From NCBI GenBank assembly GCA_011369465.1, contig DRQG01000084.1, positions 1 through 40,901 on the forward strand: DNA of 40,901 bases. The letters are read 5' to 3'. Made by a program: the position numbers and the translations under genes. The notes under the pieces are model-generated. The model was not told the DNA's origin and ran no database searches. It worked only from the letters and a program-made list of their open reading frames with translations. The DNA comes from Caldithrix abyssi. Lineage in GTDB: Bacteria; Calditrichota; Calditrichia; Calditrichales; Calditrichaceae. Of this stretch, positions 1 through 8,610 are shown piece after piece (within the stretch, counting starts at the first letter, position 1; each line of letters opens with the position of its first letter).

Positions 1-1
1 C

Positions 2-1564
2 GCGGAAGCCGTTGTACAGGGAAACGGTAAAATCGTATTTGTCGGCGACAAAGATGAAGCGTTAAAGTACTATCCCGATGCACGGAAATACAATCTCAAA
101 GGCCGCACCATGCTGCCGGCTTTTATCGACCCGCATTCCCATTTTATGTCGGCTCTGAGAATGGTGAACCAGGTCAATGTTGCTTCACCACCGATGGGAC
201 CCGCTAAAAGTATTGAAGACATAATGAATTTATTAGCAGATTTTAAGAAAAAAAAGAACATCAAGGATGGGGATTGGATCATCGGCTGGGGATATGACCA
301 GGATTTAATTAAAGAGAAACGGCACATCACCAAAAGGGATATCGATAAATATTTTCCCGACAATAAAGTGATGATTATCCATGTATCGATGCACGGCGCC
401 GTACTAAACTCCCGTGCGTTGGAATGGGCCGGTATCAACGCCCATACAAAAACGCCCGCGGGAGGTGTTATCGCCCGTTTCCCAAATTCTGAAGAACCGG
501 CCGGCCTGGTGATGGAGATGGCATTCATCCCCATTTTCGAAAAAATGCCGCAGCCTTCTGTGGATGAGATGATGAAGCTGATGAAACCGGCCCAAATGCT
601 GTATGCGCGTAACGGATATACTCAGGCCGTAGAAGGTTATTCCCATATTTCCGATATGGATTTACTCCTAAAGGCAGCCGCCGAACATAAGCTCTTTTTA
701 GACATCATATCGCTGCCCGGTTTTACCGAGATGGATAAGTGGTTGAACAACCCGAAATATAAATTCGGCGTTTATACCAACCATCTGAAATTCGGAGGCG
801 GTAAGTTTACGCTTGACGGTTCACCGCAGGGCAAGACGGCTTATATGTCCTCGCCCTATTTAACCGGCGGCCCGAACGGTGAGAAGAATTGGTACGGCAA
901 TACATCAATACCGAGAGACGAGCTGGCAAAAATGGCCAGGACGATGATTGACAACCATATTCAAATTAATTTTCATGCCAACGGCGATGCGGCGATTGAC
1001 GATGCTATTTATGCCATCGAGAAAGCGGGAATCACAGCAAAAGACGATAAACGGCCGATTATTATCCATTCGCAATTTCAACGCCTCGATCAATTGGAAA
1101 AATATGTAGAATTGGGCATCACCCCTTCCTATTTCACCAACCATGTGTATTTTTGGGGCGATGTGCACATTAAAAATGTAGGCGAAAAAAAGGCCTCGTT
1201 TATCAGTCCCTTAAAAACAGCACAGGCGCTGGGCATCATTTTTTCTAACCACACGGATTTCAATGTCACTCCGCTAAACCCTTTTTTCATTTTATGGACG
1301 GCTACCAACCGGATTACGCGCAGCGGTAAAGTTTTAGGCCCCAAAGAACGGATTGACACCTATACCGCTTTGCAAGGTTTAACCAGCGGCCCGGCCTATC
1401 AGTTTTTCGAAGAAAACAGAAAAGGCAAAATCAAAACGGGAATGCTGGCTGACTTTGTTATTCTTAAAAACAATCCTCTAAAACAAAACATATCCGATCT
1501 GAGAGACAATGAGGTCATCGAAACCATAAAAGAAGGAAAAACGATATTTGAAAATAAAAAGTAG
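2..1564 (+). CDS. YtcJ-type amidohydrolase, 5' truncated
   Basis: This is a metal-dependent hydrolase of the amidohydrolase superfamily, YtcJ / N-substituted formamide deformylase branch. The reading frame is open from base 2, so the gene starts before the window; the ATG at 110 is internal because the residues before it (GKIVFVGD..., then KGRTMLPAFIDPHSH) match the N-terminal beta-sandwich of the family. Metal ligands seen are the HSH pair in IDPHSH, the His in NFHANGDAAID, the His in IIHSQF, and the catalytic Asp in SNHTDF. The loop LDGSPQGKTAYMSSPY is typical of the family. Whether it is exported cannot be judged because the N-terminus is missing. It is the first of four paralogues in the window. 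The substrate cannot be named from sequence; family members hydrolyse amide, formamide or carbamate-like bonds. Confidence 0.9.
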   Translation, partial: AEAVVQGNGKIVFVGDKDEALKYYPDARKYNLKGRTMLPAFIDPHSHFMSALRMVNQVNVASPPMGPAKSIEDIMNLLADFKKKKNIKDGDWIIGWGYDQDLIKEKRHITKRDIDKYFPDNKVMIIHVSMHGAVLNSRALEWAGINAHTKTPAGGVIARFPNSEEPAGLVMEMAFIPIFEKMPQPSVDEMMKLMKPAQMLYARNGYTQAVEGYSHISDMDLLLKAAAEHKLFLDIISLPGFTEMDKWLNNPKYKFGVYTNHLKFGGGKFTLDGSPQGKTAYMSSPYLTGGPNGEKNWYGNTSIPRDELAKMARTMIDNHIQINFHANGDAAIDDAIYAIEKAGITAKDDKRPIIIHSQFQRLDQLEKYVELGITPSYFTNHVYFWGDVHIKNVGEKKASFISPLKTAQALGIIFSNHTDFNVTPLNPFFILWTATNRITRSGKVLGPKERIDTYTALQGLTSGPAYQFFEENRKGKIKTGMLADFVILKNNPLKQNISDLRDNEVIETIKEGKTIFENKK

Positions 1565-1641
1565 AGAAGTCCTTCATATCTGCTTCTCGTTCCAACCATT
1601 GGAAACACCATGTTAAAATGCTAAGATGAGGTACGAAGTTA

Positions 1642-2019
1642 ATGGATTCAACTAACAATAAACAAAATGCGATTGCATTTTATAAGATGGCCTATGAAGG
1701 CAAGCCGCGTAAAGCTGTCGAACTTTATGTTGGCGAAGAATACATTCAACACAACCCGTTAGTTGGTGATGGGAAAGAATCATTTATTGCCTATTTTGAA
1801 AAGATGGCAAAAGAATATCCCGAAAAAAGCATCGAATTTGTTCGAGCCGTGGCCGAAGGTAATTTAGTAGCCCTTCACACGCACCAAACCTGGCCAGGCG
1901 GAATCGAATACGTCACTATGGATTTTTTTCGATTTGACGAAAATGGAAAAGTGGTGGAACATTGGGATTCCATACAGGAGATTCCGAAAGAATCGGCTCA
2001 TAATAATCCGATGTACTAA
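1642..2019 (+). CDS. SnoaL-like / NTF2-fold protein
   Basis: This small 125-residue protein resembles the predicted SnoaL-like aldol-condensation family (NTF2-like alpha+beta cone fold). The conserved features seen are an N-terminal helix with NAIAFYKMAYEGKP, then YIQHNPLVGDG, and a C-terminal DFFRFDENGKVVEHWDSIQEIP, where the His/Trp/Asp line the pocket in relatives. There is no signal peptide, so it is probably cytoplasmic. It starts 77 bases after the amidohydrolase stop on the same strand, with a GAGG about 10 bases before the ATG, so cotranscription is plausible. Its reaction is unknown; many relatives are binding proteins, isomerases or cyclases. Confidence 0.8.
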   Translation: MDSTNNKQNAIAFYKMAYEGKPRKAVELYVGEEYIQHNPLVGDGKESFIAYFEKMAKEYPEKSIEFVRAVAEGNLVALHTHQTWPGGIEYVTMDFFRFDENGKVVEHWDSIQEIPKESAHNNPMY

Positions 2020-2160
2020 GAAAGCCATTTATTTAAGGAAAAACTATTTTAATCCCCAAAAGTCATATTTAATACAGGATTTTTGAATAAAGAAAAAACC
2101 GGGCTGATTAATTTTGCTGCCGCATAAAAGAGGATTCATGCAAATTAATGGAAAATTTGT

Positions 2161-3933
2161 TTACCCCCCATGAATCATTTTTCCCGCGGTGTTAAGAGCG
2201 TGTATAAAATCCGGAAGTAATTTCTGCGGAATATAACATTGTACATAAAAACGCATACGTTCGGGGAAATCCGCTTTTCGTCGGACAATCTCTTTATAGC
2301 TCTGGCGCGCTTCTTCTATTTTACCCAATTTCACCAACGCTACCGTACGCAGCAAAGGGTCCCAAAATAAGAATTCAAAATCCATTTTATCCACTTCCGC
2401 CAGGGCTTTGGCGTACTGCCCTTTACGAAAATAATCCAGATAATAGGCCAGATGAAAATAGCCCGGATAATAGGGATTTAGTTTCATGCCTTTTTTCATG
2501 TACTCCAGACCGCGCTCGAAGTGGCCCTGAATAACCATATCCCAGCCGCTTATGCTGACCAGATAGCCGTTGTTGGGATTGAGCGCAATGGCTTTTTCAT
2601 TCGATTTCATCGCTAAATCCGGTTTTCCCATTAACTGGTACATAAAGCCTTCCAAAGAACGGGCAAAAGGTTCCTCCGGATCGAGGCGTATGGCTCTACG
2701 GATACATTGAATTCCTTTACTAAAAGCGCTGTCTATTCCCGCAATACCCAGTGTATAGGCATTCAGATATAAATTGCCCAGCATGGCCCAGGCCAACGCA
2801 TTGTTCGGTTCGGTTTTAACCGCTTGCTGCAAGCTGATAAACGCCCGGTTGTACAGCTCCGGTGTAAGATAATAATCATAGGCCCTGAAAGTGGCTATGG
2901 CTTCAAACACACCGAGCTGCGTAGGCCGTTTGGATATAGAAGCCGAGGTCAGTTCCCGGGAAATAACCCCGTATCCCCCACCGATGCGGTTGACAATGTT
3001 CTTGGCTATTTCATCTTCTATGGAAAACAGATTGTTGACGGTCAACGTCCGTTCGAAACGGCTGCCCCAAATTTGTTGATTGGTATTTAAATTGAGCAGC
3101 TGCACATCCACACGTAACAGGTTGTTTATTTTTATGAAGCTCCCGGTCAGGGCGTAATCCACACCGAGTTTGCGAAGGGTTGTAAAAATATCCGTACCTT
3201 TGTCATCCATGCTGCGGGCCGAATAGTAAGAAATTACGACGAAATCTTTAAAGCGCGACAGACGGTTGCTTAAATTGGTAGCAAGACTGTGCATAAATGA
3301 TTCCAGCTGCGCATCCTGACTTAAATTTTTTAAAGGCAGAACAATGACGCTGGGTTTGTTATAAAGATTTCCCCGGGCACTGTTTTGAGAGGAGAGCAGA
3401 AGCCATCCCAAAAAGCCGAGAAACAAAACCGCTGTTCCTACAATGAGGATAATGAGTATTCTCCGGTTAAAAAAAGTCTTGGGAGCTGAGGTTGATTTTA
3501 CACTATTCTCTGTTTGTGTTTCAGTAGCGGATTCTTTGGCTCCGGAAAGCGCTTGTTCGCCTGAGGAAACGGATTCTGAAGGATAAAACTCCGGTTTGTA
3601 ACTTCCTTTGGAAATTTTTATTACAACAGGGTCTTGCGCTCCTTCGGTGTAATAATACATATCCAGCGCCCGGCGCAGCCTGCCGGCAAGAACGCGGATG
3701 AAAGGATCGAGCTGCGGATCAAAATCACTATCCCTGCCAAAGGCTTGTACGGCAATGGTATAAGCCTTTAGCTGGTCGCCGCGCCCGGCCAGAGTTTCAT
3801 CGATTACAAACTTAAAGAAGGTGGAAAGCTGTCGGGAGGCTTGGAAGCGTTCGCTATTCAGAATGCGCCTGGCCTGCTCTTCGATCGCCTCGTGCGGAAG
3901 TTCGGCCGCAGCATTTTCAGGCAATGAATTCAT
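2161..3933 (-). CDS. Membrane-anchored FlgO-like/TPR protein, putative regulator
   Basis: The 590-residue protein has four parts. Residues about 15-118 form an N-terminal domain with the pattern LKAYTIAVQAFGRDSDFDPQ followed by a RVLAGRLRRAL helix and KISKGSYKPEF; this module recurs at the front of bacterial proteins often labelled adenylate cyclase or TPR regulator and is suspected to be a DNA-binding or signalling domain. Residues about 159-180 are a single membrane helix. Residues about 192-330 are a FlgO/TolB-N-like domain (SVIVLPLKNLS, LGVDYALTGSFIK, QIWGSRFERTL). Residues about 350-590 are TPR-like helices (NNALAWAMLGNLYLNAY, PNNGYLVSISGWDMV). No cyclase catalytic domain is present. It is divergent from the 100-residue gene at 4079 and sits among the envelope hydrolase genes, so a sensing role for that locus is an inference. 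Confidence 0.7.
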   Translation of the reverse strand: MNSLPENAAAELPHEAIEEQARRILNSERFQASRQLSTFFKFVIDETLAGRGDQLKAYTIAVQAFGRDSDFDPQLDPFIRVLAGRLRRALDMYYYTEGAQDPVVIKISKGSYKPEFYPSESVSSGEQALSGAKESATETQTENSVKSTSAPKTFFNRRILIILIVGTAVLFLGFLGWLLLSSQNSARGNLYNKPSVIVLPLKNLSQDAQLESFMHSLATNLSNRLSRFKDFVVISYYSARSMDDKGTDIFTTLRKLGVDYALTGSFIKINNLLRVDVQLLNLNTNQQIWGSRFERTLTVNNLFSIEDEIAKNIVNRIGGGYGVISRELTSASISKRPTQLGVFEAIATFRAYDYYLTPELYNRAFISLQQAVKTEPNNALAWAMLGNLYLNAYTLGIAGIDSAFSKGIQCIRRAIRLDPEEPFARSLEGFMYQLMGKPDLAMKSNEKAIALNPNNGYLVSISGWDMVIQGHFERGLEYMKKGMKLNPYYPGYFHLAYYLDYFRKGQYAKALAEVDKMDFEFLFWDPLLRTVALVKLGKIEEARQSYKEIVRRKADFPERMRFYVQCYIPQKLLPDFIHALNTAGKMIHGG

Positions 3934-3976
3934 AACGAATCCACTGTTTTATATTCAGCATACGATACTTTCCCGT

Positions 3977-4004
3977 TTTAACTCACCGTATGATACAGTA
4001 TAAT
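3977..4004 (+). promoter_or_regulatory. Candidate promoter for the gene at 4079
   Basis: A perfect TATAAT lies at 3999-4004 in the divergent gap, about 75 bases before the start codon at 4079. The -35 element is weak: TTTAAC with a 16-base spacer, or TTTTAA with 17. The assignment rests mainly on the -10 box and the position, so it is tentative. Confidence 0.3.
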
Positions 4005-4078
4005 ACTTCCGTATTTTTATCGAAAGTCCTATTATAGAGCCAAAAATAAAACGCTTCAAAATTGTGTATTAAAGAAAA

Positions 4079-4381
4079 ATGTTAATTCAAGACGAACAAC
4101 AAATTTTAAATCGTATCAGAAATCATTTTCCGGAAGAGGCGAATACCATCGACCGTTTGTTCAAGGCTTCCGAACAGTTCAGAGAATTGTGCATTGACTA
4201 TTTGGACATTGGCCATATGCTGGAATACTGGAACAGTTCACAACAACTTCCCGCTCCCAATGTTTTAAAGGAATACCGGGCGCTTTTACAAGAACTGGAA
4301 AAAGAAATTAAGAGTACGGTTCAGGATTCGATTAATCCGAACTATCCAAACCGCTTCAACGATCTGGAAACAAGCGCTTAA
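4079..4381 (+). CDS. Small helical hypothetical protein
   Basis: I do not recognise this 100-residue protein. It is soluble, without signal peptide or membrane segment. The sequence is helix-rich and charged: an N-terminal stretch with QQILNRIRNHFPEEANTIDRL, a central LCIDYLDIGHMLEYW segment, and a C-terminal KEYRALLQELEKEIKST helix that could pair in a coiled coil. It is transcribed divergently from the FlgO-like/TPR protein and precedes the outer-membrane protein at 4497 by 115 bases. The AT-rich leader has only a weak purine stretch (AAAGAAAA) as ribosome binding site. The coding pattern and its position between genes support a real gene. Confidence 0.6.
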   Translation: MLIQDEQQILNRIRNHFPEEANTIDRLFKASEQFRELCIDYLDIGHMLEYWNSSQQLPAPNVLKEYRALLQELEKEIKSTVQDSINPNYPNRFNDLETSA

Positions 4382-4496
4382 TTCCCAGGTAAGTTAGAAT
4401 ATTCCATTATCAACGCACTACCTGTTTATATTTTTAAAATATAAGAAGGTAACTTAAACACTTCAACTAAAACAAATAACAAGGGAGGATTTTGTT

Positions 4497-5315
4497 ATGA
4501 ACCAATCCAGATTAACTTTTATTATGCTGCGGATCAAGCGACTGGGAACACCCATGTTCTTTTTTATACTTCTTTTGTTTTTTATCCGCACGGGCTGGAC
4601 GCAGGAAGGAGAAAAAAAGATAGATGCGTCCAAACCTACCAATTTATACACCCAGTTGAACAACGCCTTTGAAGTGGCCAAAAATGTTAATGGTAACTAT
4701 CTGTACGGTTATCGCGCCAGTTTTCAATTGGCCTCGGGCGATCAACATCATTTGGCTTTTGTCGAGATACCCCTTCTTTACAATGACCGCACATCCGCTT
4801 TTGGCTTATCCGATATCCGCGTGCGTTATTTCGGCATCACACATAAGGATTATTCAAAAACCTTCGGCGGTGTTTGGGCCGGGTCTATAGATATATTCGC
4901 GCCCACAGGAAAATTTGAAGACGGTTTGGGTACAGGAAGATGGATTGTGGCTCCCGGTCTCGTTACGGGAATCATTTTCAGTAAAAAATTTCAAACATTT
5001 CCGATTGTTTCATACCAGTATATGTCCAAACCAACGTCAAGTTCAATTCCTGAATCTCAGAAAAAAGTGCGGCACGGTATGACTTTTCAGGCAATTACCG
5101 TTTTAAATTTTAATACCTGGTTTATGTGGATTACGCCCATATATGTCATACCCGATCTGAGTGACAGCAACATCAAAGACAGATTTATTATCGAACTTAT
5201 TCCTTCATTGCCTGCGATGGGAGATAAATTCAAATACAGGCCTTCGGCATTTTTCAGATATGATTTTCGGAATGAATCCTTTCAGGCGCGTGTGGCTTTG
5301 GTGCTTTATTTATAA
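4497..5315 (+). CDS. Outer-membrane beta-barrel protein (Phenol_MetA_deg-like)
   Basis: The ATG follows a strong AGGGAGG about 8-9 bases upstream. The 272-residue product has a long N-terminal region with a hydrophobic core (about residues 19-34) ending near TGWTQ, which looks like a Sec signal. The remainder alternates polar and hydrophobic residues as in transmembrane beta strands and ends in a hydrophobic strand (ARVALVLYL), as outer-membrane proteins do. The segment with FGLSDIRVRYFGI and IFAPTGKFEDGLGTGRW resembles the meta-pathway phenol degradation / transporter-like barrel family. Its cargo is unknown. It opens a plus-strand run that leads into the DcaP-like porin and three amidohydrolases. 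Confidence 0.65.
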   Translation: MNQSRLTFIMLRIKRLGTPMFFFILLLFFIRTGWTQEGEKKIDASKPTNLYTQLNNAFEVAKNVNGNYLYGYRASFQLASGDQHHLAFVEIPLLYNDRTSAFGLSDIRVRYFGITHKDYSKTFGGVWAGSIDIFAPTGKFEDGLGTGRWIVAPGLVTGIIFSKKFQTFPIVSYQYMSKPTSSSIPESQKKVRHGMTFQAITVLNFNTWFMWITPIYVIPDLSDSNIKDRFIIELIPSLPAMGDKFKYRPSAFFRYDFRNESFQARVALVLYL

Positions 5316-5374
5316 GGCTTAAATAAGTCCAATCTATGAAAGAGCTAAAGCTTCCGGTTAATAAAGATATTTAT

Positions 5375-5416
5375 TTCCATCATTTCTTAGCCTCTTAGGG
5401 CCCTTTGTGGAATCAT
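5375..5416. repeat. Short intergenic repeat-like text
   Basis: Within the 170-base gap between the two barrel genes lies a stretch containing CTTAGCCTCTTAGGGCCC and TTTGTGG. It resembles the pyrimidine-rich phrases at 18264-18298 and 27117-27148 in this window, which look like members of a dispersed short repeat family. Similarity was judged by eye only. Confidence 0.3.
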
Positions 5417-5485
5417 AAAGAGCGACTAAGATATATTTGGGTAAATTTCGAAATAAATCTTTAGAAGGAGTTTAATTTTACCGTC

Positions 5486-6754
5486 ATGGCTCGCCATAGG
5501 ATTATGATTCTGACCATGCTTGCATTTAGTGGTATGCTTTTTTCTCAAAATGCTGAGAAAACGGCCTCAGTGGATACCGCCGGTATAGCCGTTATTATGA
5601 AGGAATATACAGGTTCTGCTGCGGAAAGCGATACCATTGTTGCCCAGGATGTCCACCCGCAGGATTCTCCGGCTGACCGCGGTTTTCTAATCATTTCGGC
5701 CGATCAGAAGGCGGAACTGCGCATCCGCGGTTCGATCCGCGTGAACGGGGCCTATGATTTCAACGGGCTGCAGAATCAGAATTTCTTTTCCACGGTGGAT
5801 ATCCCGGTAGGCGATGCGAACAAAACCGAGCCGCGTTTCTTTATGGGCGTCAATCAAACCCGCATGGGTATCGAAGCCAAGCGGGCCACGCCCATCGGCG
5901 ATGTTTTTATTCGCGTGGAAATGGATTTCTTAGGCGTGGGAGGCAATGCTCTGCGGCTGCGCCATGCTTATGGTCAAACCGAGGTGTTTCTGGCCGGGCA
6001 GACCTGGACCACCTTTAGTGATGTGTCTTCATTTCCATTGACGGTGGAATTATTAGGTCCGAACAGCGCCATTATCGAACGTACCGTGCAATTCCGCTAC
6101 TTCCGGGATGCTTCGGAAGATTTCCGCTGGTCGGTGGCCGTCGAGTCGCCGCGGCCGGATATTGGCAAGCCGGATACGCTGCAGATAGAGCCGGCCTTCC
6201 AGAGTTTCCCGGATATCGCCGGGCGTTTGCGCAAATACGGCGACTGGGGGCATGTGCAGCTGGCGGCCATCCTGCGCAGCATTGTCATCAAGTCCGTCAA
6301 TAATGAACGGGACGGACTTATCGGGTATGGCGGCCTGCTGACCGGTAAAATCAATTTTACCGAACGCAATATCCTGCTTTATCAGGCGGTGTACGGCAAG
6401 GCCATATCCGGTTTTATCAAGGCCCTTTCGGGCAAAGGACTGGATGTGGTGTACAATCCGACCACCCGGGAATTTGAAACTGTTGCCTCGGTAGGAGGAT
6501 ATGTATCTTACCGCCGCATCTGGAGACCGCATTTGTCATCCTATTTTACGGCAGGACTGGTGAAAGTGGTCAATAAAGATTTTCAACCGGGCGACGCATT
6601 TTCCTTAAGCCGCTATATTTCTGTGGATTTGTTTTGGGAAGCGTCGCCGGGCGTGCGCCTGGGTGTGGAATATTCCTGGGGACAACGGGTGAATAAAAAC
6701 GATGAATCCGGCACGGCAAACCGGCTTTCTTCCATTGTGTATTATGATTTCTAA
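5486..6754 (+). CDS. DcaP-like trimeric outer-membrane porin
   Basis: The product has 422 residues with a signal peptide at about 1-20 (hydrophobic MILTMLAFSGMLFS). A polar linker follows to about residue 75, then a barrel that opens with ELRIRGSIRVNGAYDF. The segments FMGVNQTRMGIEAKR, VFIRVEMDFLG, LRLRHAYGQTEVFLAGQTWTTFSD and VELLGPNS are characteristic of the DcaP-like family, trimeric porins that take up small organic anions and related compounds. An AGAAGGAG lies about 15 bases before the ATG, a longer spacing than usual, but no nearer in-frame start is present. It ends 38 bases before the first exported amidohydrolase, so it is a likely entry route for that enzyme's substrate; this link is inferred from context. 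Confidence 0.8.
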   Translation: MARHRIMILTMLAFSGMLFSQNAEKTASVDTAGIAVIMKEYTGSAAESDTIVAQDVHPQDSPADRGFLIISADQKAELRIRGSIRVNGAYDFNGLQNQNFFSTVDIPVGDANKTEPRFFMGVNQTRMGIEAKRATPIGDVFIRVEMDFLGVGGNALRLRHAYGQTEVFLAGQTWTTFSDVSSFPLTVELLGPNSAIIERTVQFRYFRDASEDFRWSVAVESPRPDIGKPDTLQIEPAFQSFPDIAGRLRKYGDWGHVQLAAILRSIVIKSVNNERDGLIGYGGLLTGKINFTERNILLYQAVYGKAISGFIKALSGKGLDVVYNPTTREFETVASVGGYVSYRRIWRPHLSSYFTAGLVKVVNKDFQPGDAFSLSRYISVDLFWEASPGVRLGVEYSWGQRVNKNDESGTANRLSSIVYYDF

Positions 6755-6792
6755 TGTAATGTAAAATTATCCAAAATAATAAGGGAGGTGTT

Positions 6793-8517
6793 ATGAGGAA
6801 AATACGACAAAAAAGAATCCTTGCCGTTGTTGTTACGGCCGTCGTCGTCTCTTTTTTGTTGATTGTGAGCAGTTGTACGGTTAAAAACCGGCAGGCGGCG
6901 ACCATTTACAAAAACGGTACAATTCTCACCATGAATGACGCCCGGCCGACCGCCGAGGCCGTAGCGGTACGGGATGGTAAAATTGTGGCTGTCGGCGCCC
7001 TGGCCGAAGTACAGAAGGCGGCCGGCGGAAATGCCAAAACGGTCGATTTGAACGGCAAAACCCTGATGCCCGGCTTTATCGACAGCCACAGCCATCTCAG
7101 TTTGATGGGCACGAAGCTGGCTCTGGCAAACATGAGCAACCCGCCTGCCGGCCCGATAACCAGCATCGAAGATATCAAAAACGAATTCCGCAAATGGATC
7201 AAGGAAAACAATCTTAAACCGGGCGATCTGGTTGCCGGCTGGGGGTACGACCACACACAGCTTAAAGAACACCGCCATCCCACCAGAGACGATTTGGATG
7301 AAATCAGTACGGAACATCCCATTGTGTTGATTCATTTCTCAACGCACCAGGTCGTTTTAAATTCACTGGCTTTGGAAATGGTCGGCTACAATGAGAACAC
7401 ACCCGATCCCGAAGGAGGAAGAATACTGCGTTATCCCGGTACTAAGAAGCCCAATGGCATCGCACAGGAAACGGCTTCCATTCCTATCAAATTAAAAGTG
7501 TTCGGCGCCACTTATGAAGAAAAGTTGAAAAGAATTACCAAAGCGCTGGATAAGTATATGGAAGAAGGATTTACCACGGCTCAGGACGCCGCCCTTCTGG
7601 ATACGGCCTGGCTGGCAGCCTATCGGCATTTGGGCAGGGACGGTGTTCTGAAAATCGATGTAGCTGCCATGCCATTCTTTAAGACGGCCGATATGCTCAT
7701 GAAAAATTTTGAGCAGGACAAACAATATCATAATCATTTTCGTCTGGCGGGCGTCAAGCTGATACTTGACGGCGGTTCGCCCGGTCGTTCGGCCTATTTA
7801 CGCGAACCGTACTATGTGCAGGAGCCCGGAGAAAAGAATTTCAGGGGCGTGCCTCTGTTTCCCAATCAGGATGATATAGACAGAATGGTAACTTCTTATT
7901 ATGAAAAAGGCTGGCCGACCTTTATCCACGCCCTCGGTGACGCTGCCGTCGACCAGGCCGTTCATGCCGTACGGACGGCTGAGAATAAGTTTCCGGGCAA
8001 AGACCGACGTACACAGATTATTCACGCTCAGTTATTCTGGCCGGATCAAATGGACGCCCTGAAGCAATTGGGCGCAACGGTCACCTTTCAGATGACACAT
8101 GTCTATTATTTCGGTGATTTTCATATCAAACAGACCTTCGGACCGGAACGCGCCGAACATCTCTGCCCGATGAAAACGGCAATGGATCACGGTTTAAACG
8201 TCACCATTCATCACGATGCGCCCGTACATCCCCCGGATCAATTGTTCATCATCTGGTCTGCCGTAAACAGAGTGACACGCAGCGGCCATGTTCTCGGACC
8301 TGACGAGCGGGTTTCGGTTATGGATGCGCTTAAAGCCAGCACCATAAACGCTGCCTACCAGATATTTGAAGAAGATTTAAAAGGTTCCATCGAACCCGGA
8401 AAACTGGCCGATTTTGTAGTACTTTCGGACAATCCGATGACGATTGACCCGATGAAAATAAAAGACATTGAGGTGCTGGAGACGATTAAGGAAGGGGAAA
8501 CGGTATTCAAAAGGTAA
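6793..8517 (+). CDS. Lipoprotein YtcJ-type amidohydrolase
   Basis: A strong AAGGGAGG precedes the ATG. The N-terminus has a basic start, a hydrophobic core and a lipobox VSSC (Cys28), so the enzyme is probably lipid-anchored and extracytoplasmic. The amidohydrolase fold follows: beta-sandwich start (IYKNGTILTMNDARPTAEAV), metal pair H99/H101 in IDSHSH, D326 in LDGGSPGRSAY, H379 in FIHALGDAAVD, H411 in IIHAQL and catalytic D475 in IHHDAPVHPP. The C-terminal sandwich with GSIEPGKLADFVVLSDNP is intact. The length of 574 residues is normal for the family. It is closest in motifs to the truncated copy at the window start and directly follows the DcaP-like porin, which suggests import and hydrolysis of a shared substrate. 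Confidence 0.92.
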   Translation: MRKIRQKRILAVVVTAVVVSFLLIVSSCTVKNRQAATIYKNGTILTMNDARPTAEAVAVRDGKIVAVGALAEVQKAAGGNAKTVDLNGKTLMPGFIDSHSHLSLMGTKLALANMSNPPAGPITSIEDIKNEFRKWIKENNLKPGDLVAGWGYDHTQLKEHRHPTRDDLDEISTEHPIVLIHFSTHQVVLNSLALEMVGYNENTPDPEGGRILRYPGTKKPNGIAQETASIPIKLKVFGATYEEKLKRITKALDKYMEEGFTTAQDAALLDTAWLAAYRHLGRDGVLKIDVAAMPFFKTADMLMKNFEQDKQYHNHFRLAGVKLILDGGSPGRSAYLREPYYVQEPGEKNFRGVPLFPNQDDIDRMVTSYYEKGWPTFIHALGDAAVDQAVHAVRTAENKFPGKDRRTQIIHAQLFWPDQMDALKQLGATVTFQMTHVYYFGDFHIKQTFGPERAEHLCPMKTAMDHGLNVTIHHDAPVHPPDQLFIIWSAVNRVTRSGHVLGPDERVSVMDALKASTINAAYQIFEEDLKGSIEPGKLADFVVLSDNPMTIDPMKIKDIEVLETIKEGETVFKR

Positions 8518-8610
8518 TGATGCCTTAAACTATTATACGATGACCGCTTGTTTGTCCGAAAGTTAATAGACCAGACGGCGGTTTCACAGAAATGATTAAA
8601 AGGAACTATC

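Noticed and set aside
110-1564. ATG at 110 as the true start of the first amidohydrolase
   Set aside because: The frame is open from base 2 and the residues before 110 match the family's N-terminal domain, so the gene is cut by the window edge.
2161-3933. Adenylate cyclase
   Set aside because: Proteins with this N-terminal domain are often given that label, but no cyclase catalytic domain is present.
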